Shown here in pieces: positions 10,366 through 23,356 of a stretch of 64,000 nt of DNA. A model generated the notes under the pieces. That model saw only the letters and a program-made list of their open reading frames with translations. It was not told the DNA's origin and did no database searches. The position numbers were made by a program, and so were the translations under genes. Positions within the stretch are counted from its first letter, which is position 1, and every line of letters starts with the position of its first letter. Source of the DNA: Guyanagaster necrorhizus (Eukaryota; Basidiomycota; Agaricomycetes; Agaricales; Physalacriaceae); the NCBI RefSeq assembly GCF_019112545.1, contig NW_025064895.1:488049-552048 (forward strand), given 5' to 3'.

Positions 10366-10638
10366 TGTTAGATCCAAGTTGTATGTGACTTAAACATATG
10401 ATAAACTGATACTGTATCAATTTTGTACAGTCACATCAGAGTCCACTATATTGTTAGAAACATGTCAATTGATTGGACTTAAGTGCACACATGAAGGTCA
10501 ATAGAGTGTGTGGGCATCAATAAAGCTATTGGCAACATTACTCTTGAGTCAAAGCCTAAGAATTTAAATTGATGAAACAGAGTTCTATTAGAGAAATAAG
10601 GAATATTCTTTATAGCAGAATCTGACAGACAGAATAGA
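10366..10638 (-). repeat. Truncated inverted gypsy LTR fragment, then unassigned sequence
   Basis: Positions 10366 to about 10453 begin TGTTAGATCCAAG and run closely parallel to the outer end of the element A LTR at 48006 (TGTTAGACCTAAG...), so this is a minus-oriented LTR end. Similarity stops near 10453. The remaining 185 bp up to element D contains nothing I recognise. Confidence 0.5.
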
Positions 10639-11095
10639 TGTTATGATTTTTTCATTTTCTTTCTTGATTAACTCCTATTTATGCTTAGTCAGAGCACTTA
10701 GGACAGATGCTTAAGACTATAGAATAGGCTTAGTCACTATAATAAGCCAAGACAGTCATTGTCCTCTGATATGATGATACCCCTCAATGATAGACAATAC
10801 TCATTTGTAGATACTCATAATGCTCAAGAACAACAAGCACCATAGCTTAAAAATGCACAATTAGTAGGTATATATTTATCTCAAAAATGAATGGTATATA
10901 AGTAGAATAGCTCTCACTGTATATCCCCAACTTCAAGCTAAAGTTTATTCTTCACCACTTCATCTTGAGCCAACTGTCTTTGACCTTGAAGCATTAGATC
11001 AACAGACACACATAGTGAACTCTGATGTAACTGTATGAACCAGATACAGTGTCAGTTTATCACATGTTTAGATCACATGCAACTTGAGCTTAACA
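10639..11095 (+). repeat. 5' LTR of element D
   Basis: It is 457 bp, starting TGTTATGATTTTTTC and ending CTTAACA. A TATATAAG box at 10895-10902 precedes the probable transcript start near 10929. Sequence from 63785 onward repeats its first 216 bp with scattered transitions. Confidence 0.85.
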
Positions 11096-11096
11096 A

Positions 11097-11109
11097 TTAG
11101 CTTGAAGCT
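11097..11109 (+). other. Self-complementary primer-binding site of element D
   Basis: Thirteen nucleotides (TTAGCTTGAAGCT), starting 2 nt after the LTR end, pair 12/13 with the LTR segment at 10929-10941. No match to a tRNA 3' end is evident. The pattern is that of Tf1-type self-priming. Confidence 0.65.
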
Positions 11110-11723
11110 TCTAGCTTCTCTTTTCTTATGCACAATACACATAAAGAAAACTGAATGCCACTATTGAACACATTAACCTCTGATCTTACAGATGACTTCT
11201 TTAGGCTTTTAGCTTTTTTCATTGAAATGCTTTTAGGTCTTCTAGCTATCATCCAACTTTGTCAAGGATGACAATCAGTAACTGCTTGGGTAGTTTGACA
11301 CTATTATGCCTTCAAACAAATACAATAAATTTTATGAAATATCACATCAGATCTCCTCTTCTATGACATTCTAGTTTCTGCCTGAACCTCCTTCCAGCCT
11401 GCATTCAGACTCATACTCAAAGCCTAATCTAGTAGCTCAAGTCTGTGAGTTCATACAGAGGAAGAAGGACACTGATACTTCTCAGGATTCCACCAATCAG
11501 ATAGCAGAAACAGTAATACTCAGCACACTGAGTTCAGAAACCCATGGATATAGCTGATGAACCTTTCTCTGGTCTCAGACTATAAGAACAAGGATCTCTC
11601 TGATGACTTCTTTAATGCTGAGCCATCTTCTTTGATACTGAGCCATCTCTTGACTCTTCTACTACCCTTTCTAAGCATGGAATTAGAGACTATGCCAGAG
11701 ACTCCTTTGATGCTTCTTAGGTG
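11110..11723 (+). pseudogene. Leader/early gag remnant of element D
   Basis: A hydrophobic segment (DDFFRLLAFFIEMLLGLLAII, about 11205-11267, with an added LCQG) corresponds to the conserved membrane leader seen in the four other complete gypsy copies of the window. Several stops follow. The sequence is cut at 11723 by insertion of element G and continues at 20756. Confidence 0.6.
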
Positions 11724-12128
11724 TATTATGATTTTTATCTTTATCCTTGTATTAACTCCTATTTATGCTTAGTCAGAGCATCTACACTAGTGCTTAAGAC
11801 TATGAGATTGGATTAGTCAGCATAATAAGCCCAGTTGGTCTTTGTCTTTTGATGCAACAGCATTGCCCAATGATGCACAATGACACTATTGTAGACAGTA
11901 ACAACACTCAAGGATAATGAGCATAATAGCTATAAAGGATACAATTAGTAGTAGTATTTATAGTAGCACCAGACAATTGTATATAAGTAGGATGACCATC
12001 ACTGGTAAGATCTCAGCTTTGAGCTAAAGTTTACTTTCACACTATTCTACTCTCAAGCTGATTACCAAGACTTTGAAGCACATCAATCTATAATCACATT
12101 AGTGAACTCTGATGTATCACTTAAAGTG
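11724..12128 (+). repeat. 5' LTR of element G, truncated at its 3' end
   Basis: It matches 20296 onward closely up to AAAGTG at about 12128. The sequence then jumps directly to protease-coding sequence at a point of short microhomology, so the final roughly 55 bp of LTR and everything to mid-protease is missing. Confidence 0.75.
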
Positions 12129-12202
12129 TAATTGATCTGGCTGTCACTGACCTAGAGACTAAGGAAGTCTTTCTAGAGCATGACTAGCTAATCTGACACA
12201 AT
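12129..12202 (+). pseudogene. Element G protease end, left of the copia insertion
   Basis: It encodes the segment corresponding to TDLGTREVFLSHDWLIRHN of element B. Copia element H interrupts it after the HN codons; the frame resumes at 17123 with PLINWKTG. Confidence 0.7.
12198..12202. repeat. Target-site duplication ACAAT of copia element H
   Basis: ACAAT at 12198-12202 is repeated exactly at 17118-17122, immediately outside the two copia LTRs. Confidence 0.9.
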
Positions 12203-12411
12203 TGTTAGATGTAGAAATAGTATGATATGCACATGTTCACTTACCTATTTGATATTCCTTCCTTTTTCAGTATGTCACACTGTTCTGCACATCTCAGCTT
12301 TCAACCATAATGCTGAGATTAATGTTATGACATTTTATTATAGTGTCTATTCTCTTCTGGAACTTTTTCCTTATTCACCATGTCTGCACTCCTACCTTGT
12401 TAACTCCAACA
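12203..12411 (+). repeat. 5' LTR of copia element H
   Basis: It is 209 bp, starting TGTTAGATGTAGAAATAG and ending ACTCCAACA. Confidence 0.9.
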
Positions 12412-12416
12412 GGTTA

Positions 12417-15400
12417 TGGGCACCACTACCAGCATGTCTACAACAACTGAAATAAAGCTAGTCAGCACAACAAAGCTTGCAGATGATGGATCAAACTGGG
12501 TAGCATTTTCAGAGAAGCTTATTATCAAGTTTCTGGACAAGGGCCTTGGCTGACACCTCCAAGAAACAGCTCACATACCCCTGCATCCTGTTGAGCATAA
12601 GGGAAACTTCTACTGATCCTCTGATATTGTATTTTCACATCCACTCTCAGATGATGACCTAGACAAGCTGGAGGAATATAAGCAGAAAGAGGCAAAGATG
12701 CATAATATCATTTATGAAGCCATTTCTGACTGTACCTTCAATGAGATCAAAGGCAAGACAACAGCTGTCCTTGTCTGGAGGAAGCTCATTGCTGTCATGA
12801 CTGACAAGGGTGATCTTGTATGAGAGCATCTTCTTACTTGGCTTGGAAATATAGCATGCCCTGATGAAGGCAATATGCATGAACATCTTGCCAAAATGAA
12901 AGTCCTCTATGAACAAATCGAAGGGATGGATCTAAAGATTGAAGACAATTAGTACACTTCAATGATCTAAAAATCACTTCCACCTTTCTATGATCATATC
13001 CATCACACCCTCTCTGCTGCCAGCAAGTTCACTGGAAAGACCCTGACATCAGACATCCTAGTTGCAGCTCTGCATGAAGAATGGAATGAGAAGATTGCAT
13101 CGAAGGCCACTGCTGAAAACATAGCAATGTCTGCTCAATGACAGAGCAAAGAAAAGGGCCAGAACTCTGGAGAGAAGTCGAAGAAAAGACCTGATCAATC
13201 TCATCTCAAATGCACAAATCCAGCATGTGGTAAAACTGGCCATCTCATTGCAGATTGTTGGTGTGAAGGTGGTGAAAAGACAGGATAAGGCTCAGCTTCG
13301 AAAAAGAATAAGACTAAGAAGAAGGAAAAGGCAAAAGAGTCAGCATCTGCAGCTATTAATGAAAATAATGATGAACATATTATCACTGTTATAGCTGATG
13401 ACAATGATCATAAGAATGTGGCATTGATATGCATATCTGACTATAGAGCTGAAGGTGATGCCTATGCAGCAAAAGGAGAGAACATTATGGTATTGGCAGA
13501 TTGTGGAGCATCAAAAACATACTCACCTGAATATCAGAGGTTCAAAAACTATATCAAAATCAAACCAAAGCCTATCAAAGCTGCAAATGGCCAAGTTTTC
13601 TATGCGATAGGAAAAGAGAATCTTCGACTACCACTTCCTATAGGAAAGGGACAGAAACCCACCATCATGAGTTTTCAAAATGCATATCATGCACTGAAAA
13701 TAGCCTACACCCTTATATCACTTTCATAAGTCAGTCACACTGGATTTTCCATCCATATTGAACCTTCCAACTACATTATGTATATCTGCACACCATAGCC
13801 AGATGCTAAGATCATTACAAAAATCTCTGAAGCTGGTGGCTTATATATAATCTCAACCCCAAATGCACAGCAAACTATGGCAGCCAAACCAAATGTCGCT
13901 ATGGTGGCAGGTAAGCTCAAGATGAACATCACCAAGCTACATAATATTTGTGCTCACCAAAGTCACACTGCTCTTTGCTGCATGTATGTCGATGGCTATA
14001 TCAAAGGAATCGAGCTTGATCTCAACTCCAAACCAGAATTTTGTGAGACCTGTGTAAAGGCCAAAGCAAAGTGCAAGCCATTTCCAAAACAAAGCCAATA
14101 TGAATATATCAATAATAGCGGTGACAAGGTTGTCGGAGACCTCATGGGCTTGATGTCTGTAGCATCACTAGGAGGAGCCCACTATGCTTGCACATTCCAT
14201 GACCTATACACTCACAAATCAAAATCCAAATACTTATCAAAGAAATTGGATACTTTTAGATCATATAAATATTACAAGATATGGATCAAGGTTCAGCGAA
14301 GCATAGAGGTCATCAAGATCCTTGGTATGTATTGAGAGAGAGAATTCACTAGTAAAGAGTTTGATCAGTATCTCAAATCGAAGGAGACTGTTCGGCACCT
14401 TAATATACATGATTCCTCACAGTCAAATGAGATTGCTGAACATTCAAATGGCTATCTGATAGATATGACTAAAGCTTTTTTAATCAGTTCAGGGTTACCA
14501 AAATACCTCTAGGCTGAAGCTCACCAGCATGCCAAATGGATCTACAACCGCATCTCAACAAAAGCAATACCATTAGGGAAAATCCCATTTGAGATAACAA
14601 CTGGCAGGAAGTCTAACATCTCAGGTCTTTGCCTATGGGGATGCTAATGCTGGATCCAAGTAAAGGCACCAGAAAAGCTTAGAGAGCATGCTATCAAAAC
14701 TTGCTTCATGGGTATTGATACTGAAGCCAAAGGCTGGAGAGTTTACTGGCCCAAAAAGCAAAAAGTCAGCATTGAATGTGATGTATACTTCAATAAGAAT
14801 GATCTGACTCTGGAACCATTTGTAGTCGAGAGGGAGGATGAAGATACCAACTCTATTGTCCCAAAGTTATCAACTGCTTTTAAACTCTTTGAAAACCTGC
14901 CAGATGAACCACTCACAGAAACTCATTCAGAGCATCCCAAATCTCCTCTCACAGATATAGAATCTGATCCTATCCCTCAACTCAGCTGCTCTAAGTAATC
15001 TACAGCCCCGAAACCTGATCAACTTGCATCCTCAGACTTGTGCAAACACCCCACTACAGCTGGAATTGCAGTAACAGCACTTGAAGACAAGTCAGAATCA
15101 GATGATGATGATGAACCAGACAGCTACTCATCAGTCGACTATGCCATGATGATGGATGTCGAACCAGTAACCATGAAGAAGGCACTGAGTGGTCCTGATG
15201 AAGAGGAATGGCACAAATCAATGCTTGCAGAGATAAGGCAGTGCGAGAAGAAGAAAGCATGAGAGGTGATGAAAAGAGAAGATGTTTTTACAGATGCAAA
15301 CATTGTGGGTACAAGGTTTGTCTACTGGGTCAAATGAAATAAAACTGATAAGCCCAAAAAGGCTAAGTCTCATTTTGTAGCTCAAGGATTCTCTTAGATC

Positions 15401-16764
15401 CAAGGTGTTGACTACTTTGACACCTATACTCTGGTTGTCTGTCTTCCTACTCTCTGCATCCTACTCTCTATGGCTGCCTCTTGAAATGCAATTATAGACC
15501 AAGCTGATATCAAAAATGTGTACCTACATGCCAACATCACTGAGAAAATCTATATCAAGTTCTCAAACAGATATGAAGAATTCTTCACAATCCTGAAACA
15601 CCTCAAAGGTCAGAACATTTATGCCAAGCTGCACAAATGTCTGTATGGCACAAAACAAGCAGGACATGGCTGGTATCAGACCCTGAAGGCAATGATGATC
15701 TCTCTAGGATTTACTGTTAGTAATGCAGATGAGGCCATTTTCTATTAGATCAAATCAGAGACCAAATATACCATTGTCACTGTTGCTACAGATAATTTCA
15801 TTATCATTGCAGACTCCTAAAATGAATCAGATCGATTCAAATGAGAAATAGGCTCACATTTCGAGCTAATTGATCTCGGACTCATATATTGGCTCTTGGG
15901 GATGCATATCACTTGGAACTGAGAAAGGTGCACCATCAGCATTGGACAGCCAGCCTACATTAACCAGATCACAAAACGATTCAGAGTTCAGGACATAGCA
16001 CCATTTGCAACACCAATGGAAGTGAACCTTAATCTAAACCCAGATTCACCCTTCATATCCACAGAATCTATTATGCCACATGAAAAAGCACTCTATCATG
16101 AGCTGCTAGGGTCTCTCATGTATGTTGCAGTTGGATCCCACCCTGAAATCAGCTATTTGATATCAGCATTATCACAATTTATGAAAGACCCACATTCAAC
16201 TCATCTAAAAGCAGGATTCTGAGTTCTCTGTTATCTCAAGGGTATGCATGATCAACGGCTTGTAATCAGTGGTTCTGGCATCAGTTCTAAGGGCTATCAT
16301 GATGCAGCATATGCCAACCAGCCTGGATGAAAGTTTATGTCTGGATTTATCTTATTTATGAGTCAAGGTGCTGTTATGTAGATATCGAGAAAGCAACCAA
16401 TTGTTACTGTCTCCACTGATGAATCAGAATACATTGGACTCACACCAGCTTTGAAGAATATGATATGGCTTCACAAACTCCTCTCAGAGCTCTCCATATT
16501 TGTCGCAAACCCTTCTATTTACCCAACAAATCTAACTATCCTCTTCTCTGATAGTCAAAATGCACTTTCTATCACCAAAGATTCAGTATTCTATGAATGA
16601 ACAAAGCATATTAGAGTTCGGTACCATTTCATTCACTAAACTATTGAGCAAGGCCACATCAAACTGATGTACTGCCCAACTGATAATATAGTTGCCGATA
16701 TTCTCACAAAACCATTGGCCTGTCCAAAATTCAAGAAGTTTACAGAGGCACTGGGTGTCATGTA
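12417..16764 (+). pseudogene. Copia Gag-Pol polyprotein with in-frame stops
   Basis: Translation in one frame from ATGGGCACC (12417) gives Gag with DGSNWVAFSEKL and a zinc knuckle of the C-x4-C-x4-H-x4-C type (13211-13258), then protease with ADCGAS (around 13500), a GAG-pre-integrase zinc region (H...H...CETC, 13,930-14,070), integrase, reverse transcriptase (KLHKCLYGTKQAGHGW at about 15630) and copia RNase H (about 16,280-16,700). The order protease-integrase-RT marks Ty1/copia. The frame is conserved from 13418 to 16222 with no visible indels, interrupted only by stops such as those at about 12552 and 15259. The RT catalytic YVDD box reads ATDN, a further inactivating change. It runs to the stop after ALGVM at 16762-16764. 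Confidence 0.88.
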
Positions 16765-16792
16765 AGCAAACCATTTATGTTTCAAGGGAAAG

Positions 16793-17117
16793 TGTTAGAT
16801 ATAGAAATAGTACAATATGCACATGTTCACTTATCTATTTGATATTTCTTTCTTTTTCAGTATGTCACACTGTTCTGCACATCTCAGCTTTCAACCATAA
16901 TGCTGAGATGTGAGTACCTTCTATACATACCTATCATTGACTGTATTTACTTATCACCTATATAGTAATGTTATGATATTTTATTATAGGTAATTAACAA
17001 TAGCTTTCAACTATAATGCTGAGATTAACATTATGATGTTTTATCATAGCATCTGTTCCCTTCTGAAACTTTTTTCTTGTTCACCACATCTGCACTCCTA
17101 CCTTGTTAACTCCAACA
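16793..17117 (+). repeat. 3' LTR of copia element H with a 116-bp extra block
   Basis: It is homologous to the 209-bp 5' LTR but longer by exactly 116 bp (16910-17025). The extra block is a 56-bp GTGAGT...ATATAG segment plus a 60-bp tandem duplication of neighbouring LTR sequence. A purine tract (CAAGGGAAAG) precedes the LTR. Confidence 0.88.
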
Positions 17118-20100
17118 ACAATCCACTCATCAACTGGAAAACTGGCTGCATTACTTTCACACAGTGCAGGTGCTGCAAAATCCCATTTGAACTATTAGAT
17201 AAAAATCTGGAGGATTATGGGATGAAGAGATAGAGGATAGAGAAACTATTTTCACTGTTAATGTCCAACCAGCTCTATATTTATGTGCCATGCATTATGC
17301 CAATGATTTGGCCACAAAAGTGAATGCATAGAAGGAAGAAAAAACATTTGAAGAGATGGTACCAGAATGGGCACAGAACTACTGAGACTTATTTGAGAAA
17401 GAAAGCTTTGATGAACTGTCTGAGCTAAAACTATGGGATCATGCTATCAAATTAATCTCTAACACAAATGCTAATCTTAACTGTAAAATATATTCACTCA
17501 GTCATCATGAACAATAAGAGCTTGACAAGTTTCTGGAAGAAAACCTCTCTAGCAGATGAATTTGACCATTGAAGTCACCAATAGCATCACCTTTCTTCTT
17601 CATTAAAAAGAAGGATGGCAAACTCCAGCCAGTCTAAGATTATTAGAAGCTCAATGAAATGACAATCAAGAACTGCTATCTGCTTCCCTTGATCTCAGAA
17701 CTGATGAACAAGCTCTGAGATGCCAAATACTACACTAAGTTGGATGTCCAATGGGGATACAATAATGTGTGAATCAAAGAGAGAGACAAGTGAAAGGTGG
17801 CATTCCAAACTAACTGAGGGTTGTTTGAACCCATAATAATGTTCTTTAGCCTCACCAACTCACTGGCCACATTTTGGTAAATGATAAATGATATTTTCAA
17901 AGATTTTATCACCACCAGCAATATCACTATCTACCTGGATGACATTCTGATCACATCAAAGGATCATGCCAAACACTGACAACTAGTACACCAGATGCTG
18001 GCTCTCATGAGGAAACACAAGTTATTCCTCAAAGCAGAGAAGTGTGAGTTTAAAGTATCAGAAACAGAGTACCTCAGGATGATCATCAGTGAAGAGAGCA
18101 TCTGAATGGACCCCATTAAGGTCACCAGAGTGACAGAATGGCTAGAGCCAACCAAGAAAAGAGAGTTACAATCCTTTCTGGGGTTTATGAATTTCTATTG
18201 ACACTTTATCTGTGACTATAGCAAGATAGTTCACCCAATGACACAGTTCACCAAAAATGCCTCTTGGTTCTAGAGACCTTTCTAGCAGATCACCTTTAAA
18301 GATCTTAAAAAGCAGCTCATAGAAGATATGATATTAGCTATACAAACTTGGGAAGGGAAATTCTGCATTGAGGCAGACTCAAACAAAGGAGCCATTGAAG
18401 CAGTACTCTCTCAGGAGCAAGACAGGAGGTGGAGGCCAGTGACCTTCCTATCAAAGGCCCTTACAGTCACTGAACACAACTATGAGATTTACAACAAGGA
18501 ACTACTTGCTATCATGCTCACCCTAGAAGAATGGTGGCACTATCTGATTGGTGTATTGCAGACTTTCAAAATCTGAACAGATCATCAGAACCTGTGATAC
18601 TTCTGACAACCACAAAAGTTAAACCACCAACAAGCTCAATGAGTAACTAAGCTAAGCCAGTATGAATATATGCTGCACTATAAGGCCAGAATCACAAACA
18701 AAAAGGTGAATCTGCTTAGCTGATAGACAGATCACAATCAAGAAGAAAATGATAATGAAGGAGTCACTATATTGAGGCCTGAACATTTTTGGGCCATGAT
18801 CATACTAATAGAGGAAGAGATCCATAAGCAGATCAAAAGTGTCATGAGAGACACTAGTAAATGGGATCAACACATAGCCCCATCACTTAATCATGAACAA
18901 GGAATGACAAAAGAGAAAGGCTTGATCTATTATGATAGATAAGTCTATATTCTCTGAGATCATGATCTTCATGAGAAAATCATTACTATCTACCATGAGC
19001 ATGCAACTGCCAGCCACTCTAGGATTGCTAAAACAAAGGAACTGGTACTATGAGAGTACTGGTGGCTTAAAATAGGCTAAGATATAGAATGATATATCAA
19101 AGGATGTGAAACCTGTCAATGAGGCAAGATAACCACACAGCTATGAGTGGCATCTCTCTATCCAAATGAAATCTCCAGCATCTCATGGATCCACATCTCA
19201 GTAGACATGATCACTGGATTATCAGACTGCAATGAGTATGATGCCATTCTTGTTATAGTTGACTGATTCTCTAAAGTGATCATTCTGATTGCCTGTTCAA
19301 CCAAGCTGACATCCAAAGGATGGATGAAGATCTTATGTGATGAAGTATATGCAAAATACAGAATGCTTCAAGTTATTATCTCTGATAGAAGATCACAATT
19401 TGTCTCAAAATTCCTTGACAACTTGTGCCATCTTCTTAATATTCAACACAATGCCTCCACAGCCTACCACCCCTAAACTGATAGCCAAACAGAACATGCC
19501 AACCAAGAAGTTGAGAAGTATCTCTGACTCTTTATCAACTATTGGCAAGATGACTGGGTTGAATGGCTCACTCTTGCTGCCTTTCAGCACAACAATCATG
19601 TTCACTTGGCAACTGGCAAGATCTCTTTCTTCATCAACAACAGCCATCATCTTCATATCACTATCATCCAATGAATTCACACCATGACCTCTGTCTCATC
19701 TGATTTTGTCACAATAATGGCAAAAATCCATAAAGAAACCCAGATTGCACTGAAAAAAGCAGCCACATTAATGAAAAAACAATACAATAAAAATTGTATC
19801 ACTGCACATGAATACTCTATTGCTGATAAGGTTTGGCTCAACATCACAAACCTTCATCTTCCCTATCTCAAATAGAAACTAGATGATAAACAAACAGGCC
19901 TCTTCCCAATCCTTGCCAAAGTCAGCACCTCTGCATATCACTTACACCTACCTCTCCATTGGAAAATTCATGACATTTTCAATAAATTCCTACTCACACT
20001 TTATATCACTCCAGCCTTCCTCAATCAAGAATGACCACTGCTTTCACTATCTGACCTGATTGATAACAAAGAATATTATGAAATTGATTAAATATTGAAC

Positions 20101-20295
20101 TACAAATTATGGAAAATCAAGGCAAAAGAGGGTGGTATGATAACTACTGTTGATTATCTCATCAGTTGGAAAGGATATGGGCTGAAATCCAATCAATGGG
20201 TTAACAAAAAATGAATGGATGCACTGGATGCTATATATAATTATAAACTATCCCTAAATTAAGCCATCAGAATGATAGTCTTAAAGAGAGGGTAA
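17118..20295 (+). pseudogene. Element G pol: RT-RNase H-integrase-chromodomain
   Basis: The frame resumes after the copia insertion with PLINWKTGCIT. Reverse transcriptase keeps YLDD (17932-17943), followed by DPIKV...FLGF, RNase H (FCIEADSNKGAIEAVLSQEQ near 18360), the integrase zinc region ending CETC, and a DDE core with SVDMITG (19200s), ISDRRSQF and the Glu of QTEHANQE, then a chromodomain (about 20,060-20,215, TTVDYLISWKGYG). More than 20 in-frame stops, mostly TGA and TAG, make it inactive. The polypurine tract AAAGAGAGGGTAA lies just before the 3' LTR. Confidence 0.85.
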
Positions 20296-20755
20296 TATTA
20301 TGATTTTCATCTTTATCCTCATATTAACCCCTATTTATGCTTAGTCAAAGCACCTACACTGGTGCTTAAGACTGTGAGACTGGATTAGTCAGCACAACAA
20401 GCCCAGTTGATCATTGTCTTTTGATGCAACAGTATTGTCCAATGATGCACAATGACACTATTGTAGACAGTAACAATACTCAAGGACAATGAGCATAATA
20501 GCTACAAAGGACACAATTAGTAGTAGTATTTATAGTAGCATCAGACAATTGTATATAAGTAGGATGGCCATCACTGGTAAGATCTCAGCTTTGAGCTAAA
20601 GTTTACTTTCACACTATTCTACTCTCAAGCTGATTACCAAGATCTTGAAGCACACTGATCTATAATCACATCAGTGAACTCTGATGTATCACTCAAAGTG
20701 CAAAGTGACATCAGTTTATCACATGTTTAAGATTACATGTGACTTAAGTCTAATA
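20296..20755 (+). repeat. 3' LTR of element G
   Basis: It is 460 bp. The terminal TG/CA have decayed to TA/TA (TATTATGATTTTC...TCTAATA). It contains a TATATAAG box and the GCTTTGAGCTAAAG motif found in all gypsy LTRs here. Confidence 0.85.
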
Positions 20756-23356
20756 AGATGGCTTTAGGCTCTGGATACAGCTCTCTATGTGACACCAGAA
20801 AGCAGCCCAATACTATCCTAGCACAGCAACCTCTACTTCAGAGATCTTGAGTCAGAACAAGACCATGAGTTTGATGGGCCAACTGTTGAAGATGAGCTCA
20901 GGTGATATGAGCAAGATGTTGCAGATATACCATATGAGCTTCTAGTTATCACCACCATAGAACAAGCCTGACAGCTCACAGAGTATGAAGCAGCTTAAGC
21001 CCAGAAAGAGTATGAGGTTGCTCAATATAATGTCCAGTATCAATGTTGCCAGCAAGAGCTTCAGGCTGCCATCTAGAACTCCACTTCTCTAATATAGTAT
21101 GAGCTTTGATCAAAAACTATAGGCTTCCCTTTCAGAGAGCCTAGTACAACAGAAATAGATCTATAGATAGGATCCATCAAAGTCATCATTGCTAGTGAAG
21201 TAGCACAATGTAATGACTATCCCTCTCTCTTTAGAAATACTGATACCTTTGAATAAGACACTATTCCTTCAGATGCCAAATTTATCCTTGACATCTATAG
21301 ACTTTGAGTCTCTTTTAATGTCTATGTCAGTAACTATAACCTCTGACAATTTTTTGGTGGAAGAATTGCAGGACTGTTTTTCAATCTACAATTCTATTGA
21401 AACTTCTACCAGTATTGCCACAAACTAGAGAAGCAAGGAACATGCAGCAACAGAAGGAATGCTGGAGTTGAGTCTGACTGACCTCAGCCACAGTCTTCTC
21501 CTAGAGCCAGTCTCAGCACTGTCAGACTCAGCATCTGAAATTAAGAGCAGTTTATCTGTGACAATCAAATCTCATGCTCTATCAGTCTATGACTAGCCTG
21601 ATGGCTACTTTATTGAGAACAATAAAAAGGATGCAGGAGATGAGGTGGATAAGAAAGATGAGGATGAGAAAGTGAAAATACTGCTTAAATAGAGAGACTA
21701 GAAACAATATGCAGAGTCAATAAATAAAGAGGTACTTGAAGAAGAAATACAGTGTGAATAGAAGAAAAAATATCTAAGGCTATACTGGGAGGGGGTAGCC
21801 ACTTTATGAGAGAACATCAGCTGGTTGATGATGCTCTTAGAATGAGAGTATAAAGTTGCATCTGATATTAAAAAAGTTGACATTTTACAGTATACCACAA
21901 TTGAGTGAGCAATTTTCATTTATAATAAGACACACTCTGAGGACATACTGAGTAAACTCTCAGCATATGAATCAAAACACAAGATTCAGCCTATGCTATA
22001 GACCCTCTCTGTCATCTTGAAGCAAGCTATCTATATAGCATCATCTATCTGAAGCTCTATGATCCAATACACCTACTCAGCACTATTGATCCAAAGCTCT
22101 GTCAGCTGGCTTGTCTGGTCACAATCACAGCTGACCAACTAAGCTATTGAATTTCAAAATCCCTGAACTGGCACAGGAAGCCAACTCCTTGGCAGACAAC
22201 TACCATCTAATAAAGCTGAACCTAGTGGAAAGGCCCTTAAGGTGGATGACCTGAAAGTCATTAAGCTTGGTTTTACCATATAAAATAGAATCATCATGCA
22301 AAAAGAAGCACAATCTGCAGAAAGCTCAGTTACTAATGACAATTTGCTTTATTCATTCCTCAATCTGCCAGCTGAGTAGTAGTGACCACTATTTGATCAA
22401 TACCCCAACTTGATAGAGGCATTACTCTAAGATGCTGCCATCATTAACTGCAGATCTGACCTACTTTGGAAATCCTGCCCTTTTAAGAGTGTATCAGATA
22501 ATATTAATCACTTTCTTATTGACTGTGAACAATATTTTGAGGTATATTCTGTCTACCTCACCTTTGACATTTATTGAGTCATCTTTGCTGCATCATACTT
22601 TGAAGACAAAGCTAAGATCTGATGAATCTTGGTTTTCCCCAATTTCTACTTGATAACCAGACAGTATTATTGACTGCTATTCTGGCCAGTCTTCAAACAA
22701 ATGCTTTATGACAAGTTTATCAACTCAGCCATCCAAGAAGTGCACAAGAACAAGATGAAGAAATTATGAATGAGAGACAAGATAGCTAGTGAGTATTTCA
22801 ATGAGCTGGAATGACTCAGCAAACTTGCTGAGATTCAGGATGATATTACTGACAATAGTAGGATGGTTGAAATGCTCAAAAGGAGAGTACCTTCCTCCTA
22901 TATCAAGATGATCTCAGATATTGGGGTCAATATACCAAAGGAATATGATGTATAGAAAGAATGCATCATAGAGATGAATAAAAAATGACAATGACAGAAG
23001 AGAGAGTAGGCCAATCTACAAGATGATCAGAAACCCTATCAGCCACAGAACATGAAGCCTGGCAACCAAACCAACACTGTTAAGACCAGATTCACTTCCT
23101 TCAACACTTCAACATATGGGACACAGAAGATAGGCACTGACACTACATATACCAGAAGTGATAAGCTGATAGACATAGATCAACTGAAGAAAGAGAGCAA
23201 GTATTTCAGTTGCAGTGAAAAGGGACATCTGTTCAGAAATTGTCTAAAGAAGAAGTGAATCAGAGGGGATATACAAGCATAGATTGCTGAATTACAGAAA
23301 GAAGATGAAGAATTAGACAAGAAAATGAAGATTGAGAAAGTAAAAGATAGAGCTGA
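20756..23356 (+). pseudogene. Element D gag, middle and end
   Basis: Gag remnant after the G insertion. It includes the IETSTSIATN segment (about 21390) shared with other copies, a capsid-like region (22,440-22,990), and a zinc knuckle at 23202-23243 in which the first Cys of the C-x2-C-x4-H-x4-C pattern has become Tyr (YFSCSEKGHLFRNC). Frequent TGA and TAG stops. It is cut at 23356 by element A, and the next codons continue at 48471. Confidence 0.75.
23352..23356. repeat. Target-site duplication GCTGA of element A
   Basis: GCTGA at 23352-23356 is repeated at 48466-48470, outside the two LTRs that lie 25 kb apart. Confidence 0.88.

Larger units (their letters stand above)
12203..17117 (+). 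mobile_element. Element H: Ty1/copia retrotransposon inside G
   Basis: It is bounded by a perfect ACAAT duplication and by LTRs of 209 bp (5') and 325 bp (3'). A single frame runs gag to RNase H. It keeps some CpGs, so it is younger than its host element but not intact. Confidence 0.92.
11724..20755 (+). mobile_element. Element G: gypsy chromovirus lacking gag, inserted in D
   Basis: LTR-like ends at 11724 and 20755 are flanked by AGGTG (11719-11723) and AGATG (20756-20760), a 5-bp target duplication with one transition. Removing copia element H leaves about 4.1 kb: a 5' LTR lacking its last part, fused to the end of protease, then RT, RNase H, integrase, chromodomain and a full 3' LTR. The leader, gag and primer site are deleted. 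Confidence 0.8.
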
